A stretch of 64,000 nucleotides of DNA from Gluconobacter japonicus (lineage in GTDB: Bacteria > Pseudomonadota > Alphaproteobacteria > Acetobacterales > Acetobacteraceae). This document shows, piece after piece, positions 42,565 through 51,142 of this stretch. Every line of letters starts with the position of its first letter. Position 1 is the stretch's first letter. A program made the position numbers and the translations under genes. Below the pieces are notes generated by a model. The model searched no databases. It saw only the letters and a list, made by a program, of their open reading frames with translations, and was not told where the DNA came from. The stretch spans positions 21,353 to 85,352 of the forward strand of contig NZ_BEWO01000013.1 in the NCBI RefSeq assembly GCF_002723975.1. Direction: 5' to 3'.

Positions 42565-44372
42565 TGTCCGGCGACCCCAATGGAGCTAGTCTAGGTTTGA
42601 CCGAGGACAACCAGAACCCCATCGCCCATCCCGCTCCAACGCCAAGCCGTTCAGGTCTGGTCAGACGGTACGGAGATTTCCCAAGCTTCGCCGCAGCGCT
42701 TGATTATGCAGCCCAGGGCGAGAGTGGATTCAACATCTACTCCGGACGTGGACAGCTTCTGGAAGCCCTGCCTTACCGCGTCTTGCGCGAACAGGCGATT
42801 TCGATGGCCCGACGCCTTCTGGGCCTCGGCTTGGCTCCTGGAGACCGTGTCGCAATTGTCGCGGAAAGCGATGGCGATTTCGCCCGCATTTTCTTTGGCT
42901 GTCAGTATGCGGGCCTGGTTCCTGCTCCCCTGCCCCTTCCGGTCGCCTTTGGCGGCAAGGAAGGCTATGTCTCCACGCTTCGTGGCATGATCCAGGTTGC
43001 CGCTGCCCGTGCAGTGGTCGTGCCGGATGTGATCGGAAGCTGGACGTCCGATATCGTGGACGGTCTGGACCTGATCTTTGGCGGCTCTCCCGCCGATCTG
43101 CATCGCCATGCCGAGGCTAGCGTCGATCTGCCGGAAATCAGCTCTGAAGACCTGTCCTATCTCCAGTTTTCGTCGGGTAGCACACGCTTCCCGATGGGTG
43201 TTTCCGTCACGCAGGCCGCCGGTATGGCCAATGCCCGCGCTATTGCCCGGGACGGCCTGAAGGTTCATCCGGCAGAAGATCCCCGCGATGATCGCTGTGT
43301 GTCCTGGTTGCCGCTTTATCATGATATGGGGCTGGTCGGGTTCTTCCTGACGCCACTGACATGCCAGTTGACGGTCGATCTTCTCCCGACACGCGAATTT
43401 GCACGCCGTCCGCATGTCTGGCTGGATCTGATTTCTCGCAACCGTGGCACAATCGCCTACAGCCCCTCTTTTGGGTATGAACTATGCTCGCGCCGTAGCG
43501 GTCAGGCCGATCTGGATCTGTCCTGCTGGCGTATTGCAGGCATTGGTGGCGACATGATCCGCCATCATATCCTTGAAGGATTTGCCGAGCGTTTTGCCTC
43601 AAATGGCTTTGATGCACGCGCTTTCGTTGCCAGCTATGGCATGGCCGAAGCCACGCTCGCCATCAGTTTTGCTCCGCTGGACACAGGCATCCAGACCGAT
43701 ACGATCGACCTGCGAACTCTGGAAAAGGACGGGCTTGCCCAGCCTTCCAACGATCCGTCTCATGCTCTCCGAACATTCGTCCTCTGCGGCGAGCCTCTGC
43801 CTGAGCATGAGATCGAAGTTCGCGATCCATCAGGGAAAGTGTTGCCTGACCGCCATGTTGGCTGCGTCTTCGTGCGTGGCCCCAGCCTGATGTGTGGCTA
43901 TTTCCGGCGCCCTGAAGAAACGGAAGCCGTTCTGGACGCTGATGGCTGGCTGAATACGGGTGACCTTGGCTATCACCTGAATGGACAGATTGTTGTCACA
44001 GGCCGCGCCAAGGATCTCATTATCATTAACGGCCGCAATATCTGGCCTCAGGATCTTGAATGGTCCGCTGAAAGCGAAATCAGCACCCTGCGCTCTCGTG
44101 ACGTTGCTGTTTTTTCGGTTGAAACCGAAACTGGCGAGAACATCGTGGCTCTGGTGCAATGCCGCGCCACCGAAGAAGAAAACCGCAACAGTCTGCGTGA
44201 TGAGGTGACCAGCCTTTTCCGTCGCCTGCATGGCGTGGACGTGAAAGTTGTTCTGGTTCCCCCGCGCACACTGCCCCAGACATCCTCCGGAAAGCTGACG
44301 CGTGCCCGCGCCAAGGCGATGCTTCTCTCGGGTCAGTTCGATCTGGAACAAGAGACAAGTTCAGCAGCCTGA
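42564..44372 (+). CDS. Fatty acyl-AMP ligase / acyl-ACP synthetase
   Basis: 602 residues. Adenylate-forming enzyme: P-loop YLQFSSGSTRFPMGVSV (about 193-209), WLPLYHDMGLVGFFL near 250, YGMAEATLA near 355, LNTGDLGY near 465, GRAKDLIIINGRNIWPQDLE near 480, and C-terminal lysine segment LPQTSSGKLTRARAK. The FPMG in the P-loop and the NGRNIWP block are typical of the FAAL group. Directly followed by an acyl carrier protein and serine palmitoyltransferase, as in Caulobacter where such a ligase loads the ACP that feeds the palmitoyltransferase. Its role here is therefore to charge the ACP with a fatty acid. Confidence 0.9.
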   Translation: MSGDPNGASLGLTEDNQNPIAHPAPTPSRSGLVRRYGDFPSFAAALDYAAQGESGFNIYSGRGQLLEALPYRVLREQAISMARRLLGLGLAPGDRVAIVAESDGDFARIFFGCQYAGLVPAPLPLPVAFGGKEGYVSTLRGMIQVAAARAVVVPDVIGSWTSDIVDGLDLIFGGSPADLHRHAEASVDLPEISSEDLSYLQFSSGSTRFPMGVSVTQAAGMANARAIARDGLKVHPAEDPRDDRCVSWLPLYHDMGLVGFFLTPLTCQLTVDLLPTREFARRPHVWLDLISRNRGTIAYSPSFGYELCSRRSGQADLDLSCWRIAGIGGDMIRHHILEGFAERFASNGFDARAFVASYGMAEATLAISFAPLDTGIQTDTIDLRTLEKDGLAQPSNDPSHALRTFVLCGEPLPEHEIEVRDPSGKVLPDRHVGCVFVRGPSLMCGYFRRPEETEAVLDADGWLNTGDLGYHLNGQIVVTGRAKDLIIINGRNIWPQDLEWSAESEISTLRSRDVAVFSVETETGENIVALVQCRATEEENRNSLRDEVTSLFRRLHGVDVKVVLVPPRTLPQTSSGKLTRARAKAMLLSGQFDLEQETSSAA

Positions 44373-44376
44373 AAAA

Positions 44377-44422
44377 ACGTCAGCCCGCTCCCCCTTGCAC
44401 AGAGGGGGTAGCGGACTGACGT
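44377..44422. promoter_or_regulatory. Long hairpin between the acyl-AMP ligase and ACP genes
   Basis: ACGTCAG...CTGACGT outer arms, then CCGCT/AGCGG and CCCCC/GGGGG, with one mismatch and one bulge; loop TTGCACAGA. No T-run on the plus strand, but six A precede it, so it would read as a terminator for minus-strand transcripts. On the plus strand it may be an RNA processing or attenuation element ahead of the ACP gene. Confidence 0.6.
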
Positions 44423-44477
44423 GCTTTGACGCATAAAGCGTCCCCAAAACTGCACAGAAGACCGAGAGTTCAATTTC

Positions 44478-44732
44478 ATGACTGACAGCGTCGCCGGCAT
44501 CTCCGGCATGATCATCGAAAAACTGCTCGCCAACCCGAAAGTTCCACGGGACATCAATGGCAACAGCAAGATCGTCGAAGATCTGGCTTTCGATAGCCTC
44601 GCTGTCATGAACTTTGTCATGGAAATTGAAGACGAGCTGGACGTCTCTGTTCCGCTCGACAAACTGGCCGATATCCGGACCATTAACGATCTGGCAGCAT
44701 GTCTGCACACTCTCAAGGCCAGCCAAGCGTGA
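44478..44732 (+). CDS. Dedicated acyl carrier protein for sphingolipid synthesis
   Basis: 84 residues. Phosphopantetheine site in LAFDSLAVMNFVMEIEDEL (Ser near 40), four-helix ACP fold with VSVPLDKLADIRTINDLAACLH. It differs clearly from the housekeeping AcpP at 59522-59761, which has [20 protein letters not shown]. Between the ligase and the palmitoyltransferase it should carry the acyl chain as a thioester donor. The stop overlaps the GTG start proposed for the next gene. Confidence 0.92.
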   Translation: MTDSVAGISGMIIEKLLANPKVPRDINGNSKIVEDLAFDSLAVMNFVMEIEDELDVSVPLDKLADIRTINDLAACLHTLKASQA

Positions 44733-45922
44733 TCGATATTTTTGCCAAACATGCCGCACTTCGCGCTGCTTACGAAGGATTGACTGCGGCCTCTCCCCGC
44801 AATCCTTTTGAAGTCGTGATTGAACGGCCTCTTTCGGCAACCGTGGGGTTGATCGAAGGGCGGGAGACACTCCTGTTCGGCACGAACAACTATCTTGGTC
44901 TGAGCCAGTCTTCGCGCGCGGCTGACGCTGCCATTGAAACCGCCCGCACCATGGGTGTTGGCACGACAGGTTCCCGAATTGCCAATGGCACGTTCGGCTT
45001 GCATCAGCGCCTTGAACAGCGCCTTGCGTCCTTCTTCGGCCGCAAGCACTGCATGGTGTTCTCAACCGGATATCAGGCCAATCTGGGCACGATTTCCGCG
45101 CTCGTGAACAAGGACGACGTCCTGCTTCTCGATGCCGACAGCCATGCCAGCATTTATGATGGTGCAAAGCTGTCCGGCGCGCAGGTCATCCGGTTCCGCC
45201 ACAATGATCCGGTCGATCTGGAAAAGCGTCTTGCACGCCTAAAAGATCATCCGGGCGCGAAACTGATCATTGCCGAAGGCATCTATTCCATGACGGGGAA
45301 TGTCGCCCCGCTGGACAAGTTTGTGGACATCAAGACGCGTTACGGCGCTTACCTGATGGCAGATGAGGCGCACTCTTTCGGCGTCCTCGGCGAGCATGGT
45401 CGTGGCGTTGCAGAGATGCAGGGCTGTGAAGACGGGATCGACTTCATTGTCGGCACGTTCTCGAAGTCACTCGGCACGGTTGGCGGCTACTGCATCACGG
45501 ACCATGACGGCGTGGATCTGATGCGCCTCTGCTCACGCCCTTACATGTTCACAGCGTCCCTCCCCCCGGAAATTATCGCTGCAACCCTTGCGGCTCTGGA
45601 CGACATGGAAGCGCGCCCGGAACTGCGCGTGAAGTTGCAGGAAAATGCCGCCCGTCTTCATGCAGGCTTAAAGGCTGCCGGACTCCAGACAGGTGAACAT
45701 GTTTCTCCGGTGGTGGCTGTAACGCTTGAGAACATTCCACAGGCCGTTGGCTTCTGGAATGCTCTGTTGGAAAACGGCGTGTATGTAAATCTGTCTCTAC
45801 CGCCTGCAACGCCTGATAACCGCCCTCTTCTGCGGTGCTCCGTCATGGCAGCACACAGCGCTGAGGAAATTGACAAAGCCGCGGCTGTTTTCAAGGCTGT
45901 AGCAGAACACTTCCAAGCCTGA
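44729..45922 (+). CDS. spt: Serine palmitoyltransferase
   Basis: 397 residues from the GTG at 44729, which overlaps the ACP stop (GTGA). An ATG at 44699 would add ten residues and overlap the ACP gene by 34 bases. Alpha-oxoamine synthase of the PLP type: FGTNNYLGLS, GTTGSRIANGTFGLHQRLE, DADSHASIYDGAKLSG, DEAHSFGVLGEHGRG, and the PLP-Lys in GTFSKSLGTVGGY. It condenses serine with an acyl thioester to 3-ketosphinganine, the first step of sphingolipid synthesis. 2-Amino-3-ketobutyrate ligase and 8-amino-7-oxononanoate synthase share the fold, but the linked ACP and ligase favour the palmitoyltransferase. A terminator follows. Confidence 0.88.
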   Translation: MIDIFAKHAALRAAYEGLTAASPRNPFEVVIERPLSATVGLIEGRETLLFGTNNYLGLSQSSRAADAAIETARTMGVGTTGSRIANGTFGLHQRLEQRLASFFGRKHCMVFSTGYQANLGTISALVNKDDVLLLDADSHASIYDGAKLSGAQVIRFRHNDPVDLEKRLARLKDHPGAKLIIAEGIYSMTGNVAPLDKFVDIKTRYGAYLMADEAHSFGVLGEHGRGVAEMQGCEDGIDFIVGTFSKSLGTVGGYCITDHDGVDLMRLCSRPYMFTASLPPEIIAATLAALDDMEARPELRVKLQENAARLHAGLKAAGLQTGEHVSPVVAVTLENIPQAVGFWNALLENGVYVNLSLPPATPDNRPLLRCSVMAAHSAEEIDKAAAVFKAVAEHFQA

Positions 45923-45940
45923 AATTACTCATCCAGACAT

Positions 45941-45971
45941 AAAAAAGGACCTCTTCGGAGGTCCTTTTTTT
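45941..45971. terminator. Bidirectional terminator with UUCG tetraloop
   Basis: AAAAAAGGACCTC, loop TTCG, GAGGTCCTTTTTTT. A perfect 13-bp stem closed by C(TTCG)G with T-runs on both strands. It ends spt on the plus strand and the Tam41-like gene on the minus strand. Confidence 0.95.
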
Positions 45972-45976
45972 GTGCC

Positions 45977-46921
45977 TCAGTTTTGCGTCTGAGACTGCTT
46001 CCTCAAACGCTGCATCCGTTTCAGAAGAATAGGCAGAAATAAGAGTGGATGCTTTCTTTCCGCTTCGGAGAGGTTGAGATCCAACCCTGTATGGCGCTGG
46101 ATTTTCCACGCGAGATACGATGCGCCGTTCTCAAAAGTAAAAGCCGCCTTTATCAGGCGTGCCACATTCCGAGGCTTCCCTGTCTGCCCGACCAGGCCCC
46201 ATCGCCGAACTGCACGCTTACGGGCGGAGAAAGACAAAACGGGTTCCAACCTGTTACCAGTAGCCGAGTAACGCAAATGAGCCCGTGCCCATCCCAGCGG
46301 GAGCATCGCAGCGAACCGCGCTTCCTGACCAACGATCAGACTATGCCCTCGCCCCTTCTTTTCAACCCGTAGTTCAGAGGCATATGTCCGCGCGAAAAGA
46401 GATTGCCAGTATTCAACAGCCGTCATGCCCGGCTGCCCCAGAAGAGCCGCCCAGCAAGACGCTGTCGTCACGCATCGGGCAATCAGATCAAGCAGCGTAT
46501 CAGCTGCCTTTGCATCCCGCACCCAGATGAGCCTGACAGGCTGACAAAACCTGGCCCACAGAGTCGTATCCAGTGTGCCGAGCGTTGTCCGCTCTTTAAA
46601 CTGCTGTTGTGACAGAACGGCGATCTTGGCCCGTAAAATGCGCTGCCCGGCCTTAAACTCCGCATAACGCACATTGGGCGGTAACAGAAGGTTTCCCGTT
46701 CGCGAGATTAGTCCGCCCGTAAAGCCGGAGGCATCTTCCGTGACAATATAGAAATCGAGAATGCCCTCGAAATCTTCCGTCCTCAGGACAGAGCCGTAAA
46801 ACAGCACGCCAAGAGGAACCTGCGGGCAAGCCAATGCCAAAGCATCCGCAAAAGCCACGACATCCGGATGAACCGGGGTCGTCAGTTCCCCGATCAGAAA
46901 CTTTTCAAGTGCGTCAGGCAT
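45977..46921 (-). CDS. Tam41-like nucleotidyltransferase (possible lipid cytidylyltransferase)
   Basis: 314 residues from the ATG at 46921, which overlaps the kinase stop by 8 bases (ATGCCTGA); the frame open to 46993 lies inside the kinase gene. N-terminal nucleotidyltransferase motif VLFYGSVLRTEDFEGILDFYIV (Gly43-Ser44, Asp50, Asp56), then LLLPPNVRYAEF, RAKIAVLSQQQF and TTLWARFCQPVRLIWVRD. This order resembles Tam41/Mmp37, the mitochondrial CDP-diacylglycerol synthase (YGSG, N-x-x-Y, KYGV, LYLAGRLxKPV). Coupling to a lipid kinase suggests that it activates a lipid phosphate with CTP. That substrate is inferred. The ending KHPLLFLPILLKRMQRLRKQ could contact the membrane. Confidence 0.62.
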   Translation of the reverse strand: MPDALEKFLIGELTTPVHPDVVAFADALALACPQVPLGVLFYGSVLRTEDFEGILDFYIVTEDASGFTGGLISRTGNLLLPPNVRYAEFKAGQRILRAKIAVLSQQQFKERTTLGTLDTTLWARFCQPVRLIWVRDAKAADTLLDLIARCVTTASCWAALLGQPGMTAVEYWQSLFARTYASELRVEKKGRGHSLIVGQEARFAAMLPLGWARAHLRYSATGNRLEPVLSFSARKRAVRRWGLVGQTGKPRNVARLIKAAFTFENGASYLAWKIQRHTGLDLNLSEAERKHPLLFLPILLKRMQRLRKQSQTQN

Positions 46922-47864
46922 GGAGGAAACGGAATGCCGGTCCGCGCTCAAGGCGGATCTGCTCATGCTCGGACGGAGTAAAAACCTCTCCATCCAGAAC
47001 GAAATCGCTTTTCGTCGTCAACATCATATCGTCTGTCCGACCACTGACATAGTCCGGATGGCGACGCAGCCAGCGGGGTGCACGACCACACAGAAGTGCA
47101 GCAGTTGCGCGTGAGAGATTCTCTGGATGAGCTCCGACATCAAGATAGCGAAGCCCCTCGACATTTGGCTCTGCATCCCAGAAGGGCCAGATTCCGCGTG
47201 AAAGTTTGGACAGGCCAGTCGTCAGGAACATGAAACTGTTTCCGTCATAGGCATGACCGGAGGTTTCAACCCTGAGAGGCTCACCCGCGAGCCAGCTTTC
47301 CCGACTTTTACGAAACATGAGGCTGACAACAGTACTCAGCAACGTAAAGCCAACAGCCAGATCATGCGGAGCGAAACGCACTACTGTTGGAGAATGCGCC
47401 ACCCTGACGGCCCGTGCATACCCTGTACAGCCCCCAAAAAGCCCCAGAACCGGAACACGATCTGTCTCCGGCCATGACAACCGGATCGGTGTGCGGATGC
47501 TGGAGCGCATAGCAGCTCCTTGCTGAAGGCGCTGGATCGCCTCCATTCCGCGCAGCCCGAACCCGACATCATTGGCAATCAGATTGGTATTTCCGGAAGC
47601 CAGAACGGCAATATCAGGCAAACGGTCGGCTGGATAAGCGCGCGCAATTGCCGTCAGGGCCGTGCTGACCGTACCATCTCCGCCATCAATCACGATTGTC
47701 CGCACATCCCTTGCGCAAAGATGACGCACATGCTCCGTCATGCCTTCCCGACTGTCAGACGGAACAAAGTTTTCACCCAGAAGAGCCTTGGCTTCCGCGG
47801 CAAAGACAGAGCCGCCGCGCCTGTTCTTGCGACTACGGGCATTATGGATAAGAGCAAATCGCAC
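46914..47864 (-). CDS. Diacylglycerol/ceramide kinase family lipid kinase
   Basis: 316 residues. DAGK catalytic fold: IHNARSRKNRRGG at the N-terminus, the GGDGTV nucleotide loop (61-66), VLASGNTNLIANDVGFGL near 88, and a C-terminal beta-rich half with SFMFLTTGLSKLSRGIWPFW. Family includes diacylglycerol, sphingosine and bacterial ceramide kinases. The neighbourhood of serine palmitoyltransferase makes ceramide or long-chain base the more likely substrate. It overlaps the Tam41-like gene by 8 bases, so they act together. It is divergent from the metallophosphoesterase operon. Confidence 0.85.
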   Translation of the reverse strand: MRFALIHNARSRKNRRGGSVFAAEAKALLGENFVPSDSREGMTEHVRHLCARDVRTIVIDGGDGTVSTALTAIARAYPADRLPDIAVLASGNTNLIANDVGFGLRGMEAIQRLQQGAAMRSSIRTPIRLSWPETDRVPVLGLFGGCTGYARAVRVAHSPTVVRFAPHDLAVGFTLLSTVVSLMFRKSRESWLAGEPLRVETSGHAYDGNSFMFLTTGLSKLSRGIWPFWDAEPNVEGLRYLDVGAHPENLSRATAALLCGRAPRWLRRHPDYVSGRTDDMMLTTKSDFVLDGEVFTPSEHEQIRLERGPAFRFLHA

Positions 47865-47988
47865 TATGAGGGAATTCTTCGCGTTATGTTCGGAGCTATG
47901 CGGGCGGGTCTAGCACGGCTATGATGGTTCCACCAGAATACGGGCATCCCCTTCCGCTGGAAAGACTGACTAAGGCCGCATTTCTCCA

Positions 47989-48897
47989 ATGTCTCACGAA
48001 TTCCCCGCAGAAACACGCACTCCGCGGGAGACGCGTGCCATCACCTTGGCCCATCTGTCAGACCCCCATCTTCCGCCGCCTCCCGTGCGCTGGCAGGATG
48101 CCCTCAACAAGCGTGCTCTCAGCCTCCTGTCCTGGAAGAAACATCGACGCCATGTCCATCTGGCAGCAACCTGCGCAGCCATTGTGGGCGACATTGCCAA
48201 AAATGACGTGGATGCCATTCTGGTCAGTGGCGATCTGACGAATTTTGGAACACCCGGTGAATTTGCTCTGGCTGCGAACTGGCTGAAACAGCTTCCCGCC
48301 CCTGCCATGATTATTCCTGGAAATCATGATTGCATGATTCGGCAGCCCGCAGAGCGAGGCATCCTCCAGTGGAAGACATGGTCTGCGGCATCCTATCCTT
48401 ATGCGCGCATCCATGATGGCGTGGCAGTTGTCGGCGTAAACTCTGGTGTGCCCACACCGCCTTTCATGGCTTATGGCCGTGTCGGACGCAGGCAGCTTGC
48501 AAGACTTGAAGCTCTCCTAACCCGGCTTGGAGAAGCTGGATTATGCCGCGTGGTCATGATCCACCACCCGCCCAAACGTGGTTTGGTAACGTGGCGGAAA
48601 GCCCTCCATGATTACAGGGCCTTTGCGCGCGTCCTGAGGCAGGCAGGGGCTGAAATCGTTCTGCATGGCCATTCTCATGACGCCACTCTGACCCATATCC
48701 CCGGAACAGATATTCCCCTGCTCGGCGTTGCCTCCGCGTCCCTGACAGACAAGCGGGAACATCGGCAAGCCTGCTGGAACCATCTTTCCATTCATCCGCA
48801 GGATAACGGATGGGCGATTAACATGGCACGTCATAGACCCAATGGCCGCATTACGGAAAAGGCGTCCTGGGTACGCCCACGGAACAGCCGGACATGA
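47989..48897 (+). CDS. Calcineurin-type metallophosphoesterase
   Basis: 302 residues. Two-metal phosphoesterase motifs: DPHLP near 24 (D-x-H), VSGDLTNFGTPGEF near 80 (GDxx), GNHDCM near 105 (GNHD), MIHHPPKRG near 190, and HGHSHDATL near 227. No signal peptide, so probably cytoplasmic. Family members cleave phosphomono- or diesters, including lipid-linked ones. It opens a six-gene operon whose members all overlap by 4 bases, and so may remove a phosphate in lipid headgroup synthesis (inference). Confidence 0.87.
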   Translation: MSHEFPAETRTPRETRAITLAHLSDPHLPPPPVRWQDALNKRALSLLSWKKHRRHVHLAATCAAIVGDIAKNDVDAILVSGDLTNFGTPGEFALAANWLKQLPAPAMIIPGNHDCMIRQPAERGILQWKTWSAASYPYARIHDGVAVVGVNSGVPTPPFMAYGRVGRRQLARLEALLTRLGEAGLCRVVMIHHPPKRGLVTWRKALHDYRAFARVLRQAGAEIVLHGHSHDATLTHIPGTDIPLLGVASASLTDKREHRQACWNHLSIHPQDNGWAINMARHRPNGRITEKASWVRPRNSRT

Positions 48898-50045
48898 AGC
48901 AGCGCGCAACCATTCTGGACCGATATCTTCTGACACAGATGATACCGCCGTTCATCATTGCCCTCGTTGCGATGCTGGTCGCTCTTCTTCTTGAGCGACT
49001 GCTGGTTCTGTTCGACTATCTGGCTTCCGCAGGCAGCTCTCTGGCAACCTGCATCAAGCTTCTGACAGACCTTCTCCCACATTATTTTGGAATTGCCCTT
49101 CCCGCAGCCCTGTGTATTTCCGTTTTTCTGACTATTCGCGGCATGAGTGACAACAACGAGATTGATGCCCTTGAAGCCGGGCGGGTTTCACTTCTCAGAA
49201 TCAGTCGGCCGTTTATGTTCGTCGGTCTTCTGCTGGGCGCCGTAAGTGTTCTGCTGTACGGATATATTCAGCCCGTTGCGCGCTATGATTACCGTGCAGG
49301 TTTCTATTTTGCGGCTCACACGGGCTGGGCTCCGCATCTTCAGGCCGGCATGTTTGCCTCGACCTCGAGTACGGCCGTCATGACGGCTGACAATGTCAGT
49401 CATGCCGGGACGCGGATGAAGCGCATCTTCATTCGGGAAGTCAACAAAAACGGCATTGCTCACATCATTACGGCTCGAACAGGCCAACTCACCATTTCCA
49501 ACACCCTGCGCAGCACACAGCTTGATCTATGGAATGGCGAGATTGTTGACGACCCTTTTCCCAATCGCGCCAATTACAAGCCAACCGTCACGCATTTCTC
49601 TCATGTCGTTCGGGTCATTGATCATCCTACCCAGGAAAACTCTTTCCGTTCCCGCGGAGCAGACGAACGTGAATTGACGCTTTTCGAACTGGCCCATGAC
49701 CTGCGTTATGGCGTTCCGGGCATCGAATATCGAACATTGCGTGCGGAAATGGATTTTCGCGTGGCACACGCTCTCGCCATTCCCTTTATTCCTCCGCTGG
49801 CTGTAGCACTTGCCATTGGCTCCAGACGACGCAGATCGGTCTGGGGACTAATCGCCGTTGCCGCCATTCTGGTAGGGTTCGATCAAACCCTGATGTTCGG
49901 CCATAGTCTGGCTGCCACAGGTCGTCTCCCGATCTGGCTGGCCATCTGGGTTCCATTGGCCCTTTTCTGTATTGCCTGCCCGGCCACGCTGCTTCGTCGG
50001 TCGCGCGGTTCCTGGAGACGCCGCAAGCTGGTCCGCCCGTCATGA
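48894..50045 (+). CDS. LptF/LptG-family permease (LptF-like)
   Basis: 383 residues. YjgP/YjgQ layout: three N-terminal helices (LLTQMIPPFIIALVAMLVALLLERLLVLFDYL first), a soluble beta-jellyroll region (about 125-260), then three C-terminal helices. The RxMSDNNEIDALEAGRVSLLRI coupling segment, which in LptF/G contacts the ATPase LptB, is present. Housekeeping lptFG usually sit by lptD or pepA, but here the pair is embedded between a phosphoesterase and a fatty acid hydroxylase. I infer export of a non-LPS lipid, probably a sphingolipid. ATG overlaps the preceding stop. Confidence 0.88.
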   Translation: MKQRATILDRYLLTQMIPPFIIALVAMLVALLLERLLVLFDYLASAGSSLATCIKLLTDLLPHYFGIALPAALCISVFLTIRGMSDNNEIDALEAGRVSLLRISRPFMFVGLLLGAVSVLLYGYIQPVARYDYRAGFYFAAHTGWAPHLQAGMFASTSSTAVMTADNVSHAGTRMKRIFIREVNKNGIAHIITARTGQLTISNTLRSTQLDLWNGEIVDDPFPNRANYKPTVTHFSHVVRVIDHPTQENSFRSRGADERELTLFELAHDLRYGVPGIEYRTLRAEMDFRVAHALAIPFIPPLAVALAIGSRRRRSVWGLIAVAAILVGFDQTLMFGHSLAATGRLPIWLAIWVPLALFCIACPATLLRRSRGSWRRRKLVRPS

Positions 50046-51142
50046 CTGCACACGCACCACAACACGTTCTGTACCGCTACCTTAACCGCGCCCTTCTGGG
50101 GCGCTTCCTGCTGTGCGGCGCGGTTCTTGTTTCCTTGCTCGAAATTCTCGCTCTGCTTGAGAAAACAACGCCGATCCTGAACCGGAATCTGGGCTTTCGC
50201 GGCATCCTGACGTTTGCCCTGTTGCATCTGCCTGCCCTGAGCGTCGAGATCATGCCCTTGGCGTTCATGATTGGTGCGCTCTTTCTGCTGATGCAAATGG
50301 CGCTCTCGTCAGAAATGGCTGCACTTCGGGCATCGGGGCTTTCAACTGTAGGACTTTATCAACGGTTTTTACCCGCCGTTCTGATTGTCGGCCTCACTGC
50401 GACAGCCATGCAATACTGGGTTATCCCGCCATGTGAAAATGCGCTTGCTACCTGGTGGAACAAAACCGACCCGGATGCAGCCAAACCCGACACACCGGCA
50501 AAGCGCATCCTGTGGTTCCGTGCCGGACCGACACTTGTGCGCATCGGCCAGTATGCCCACGGCGGAACGTTCCTGCGAGATGTGACCATTTATCACCGGG
50601 ACGCCAGTGGCCTTCTGAGCGGCACGGAACATGCTGCAACCCTGTCCTATGAGGGTGGTGTCTGGCACCCGACGGATGCACAGGACCTTACTCTCACAGA
50701 TAATGGCGCATTTGTGAAAGTGACGAACGGCGACAGTGACTTCAACATCCCTGCCACTCCAAAGATGATCATGACCCTCTCCGAGGACAATGCTGCTGTT
50801 ACCCCAGCGCAGATCGGGGCTATCCTTCATAAGGGAGCGCCTGCCAGTCTGCCCCGTGCGACCTATCGTATGGCCCTGTTCAGCGGGATTATTCTTCCTC
50901 TTCAGATTGCAGTAATGCTTCTATTGGCGCTGCCAGTGATCTATATCCCTCCACGGGCAGGACTTCGAAATCCACTTCCGGTCTACGTACTGGCGGCCGG
51001 GATGGGTTTTGTAATCCTGCAAGGAATGATTTCCGCACTCGGAAACGCCGGGACGCTTGCCGCGCCACTGGCGGCCAGTGCGGGACCGCTGCTGGGCGCC
51101 CTCCTCGGGTTGACCTGGATTCTGCGGCTGGAGGGAAAATGA
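50042..51142 (+). CDS. LptF/LptG-family permease (LptG-like)
   Basis: 366 residues, partner of the preceding permease. Helices at about 15-40, 60-90 and 103-125, a jellyroll region (about 140-255), then helices from about 275 to the end. It carries SSEMAALRASGLSTVGLYQR, the equivalent of the ATPase-contacting segment. Together they would form the heterodimer of an ABC-type extractor with LptB. No ATPase gene is in the window, so LptB would be shared or encoded elsewhere. Confidence 0.88.
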   Translation: MTAHAPQHVLYRYLNRALLGRFLLCGAVLVSLLEILALLEKTTPILNRNLGFRGILTFALLHLPALSVEIMPLAFMIGALFLLMQMALSSEMAALRASGLSTVGLYQRFLPAVLIVGLTATAMQYWVIPPCENALATWWNKTDPDAAKPDTPAKRILWFRAGPTLVRIGQYAHGGTFLRDVTIYHRDASGLLSGTEHAATLSYEGGVWHPTDAQDLTLTDNGAFVKVTNGDSDFNIPATPKMIMTLSEDNAAVTPAQIGAILHKGAPASLPRATYRMALFSGIILPLQIAVMLLLALPVIYIPPRAGLRNPLPVYVLAAGMGFVILQGMISALGNAGTLAAPLAASAGPLLGALLGLTWILRLEGK

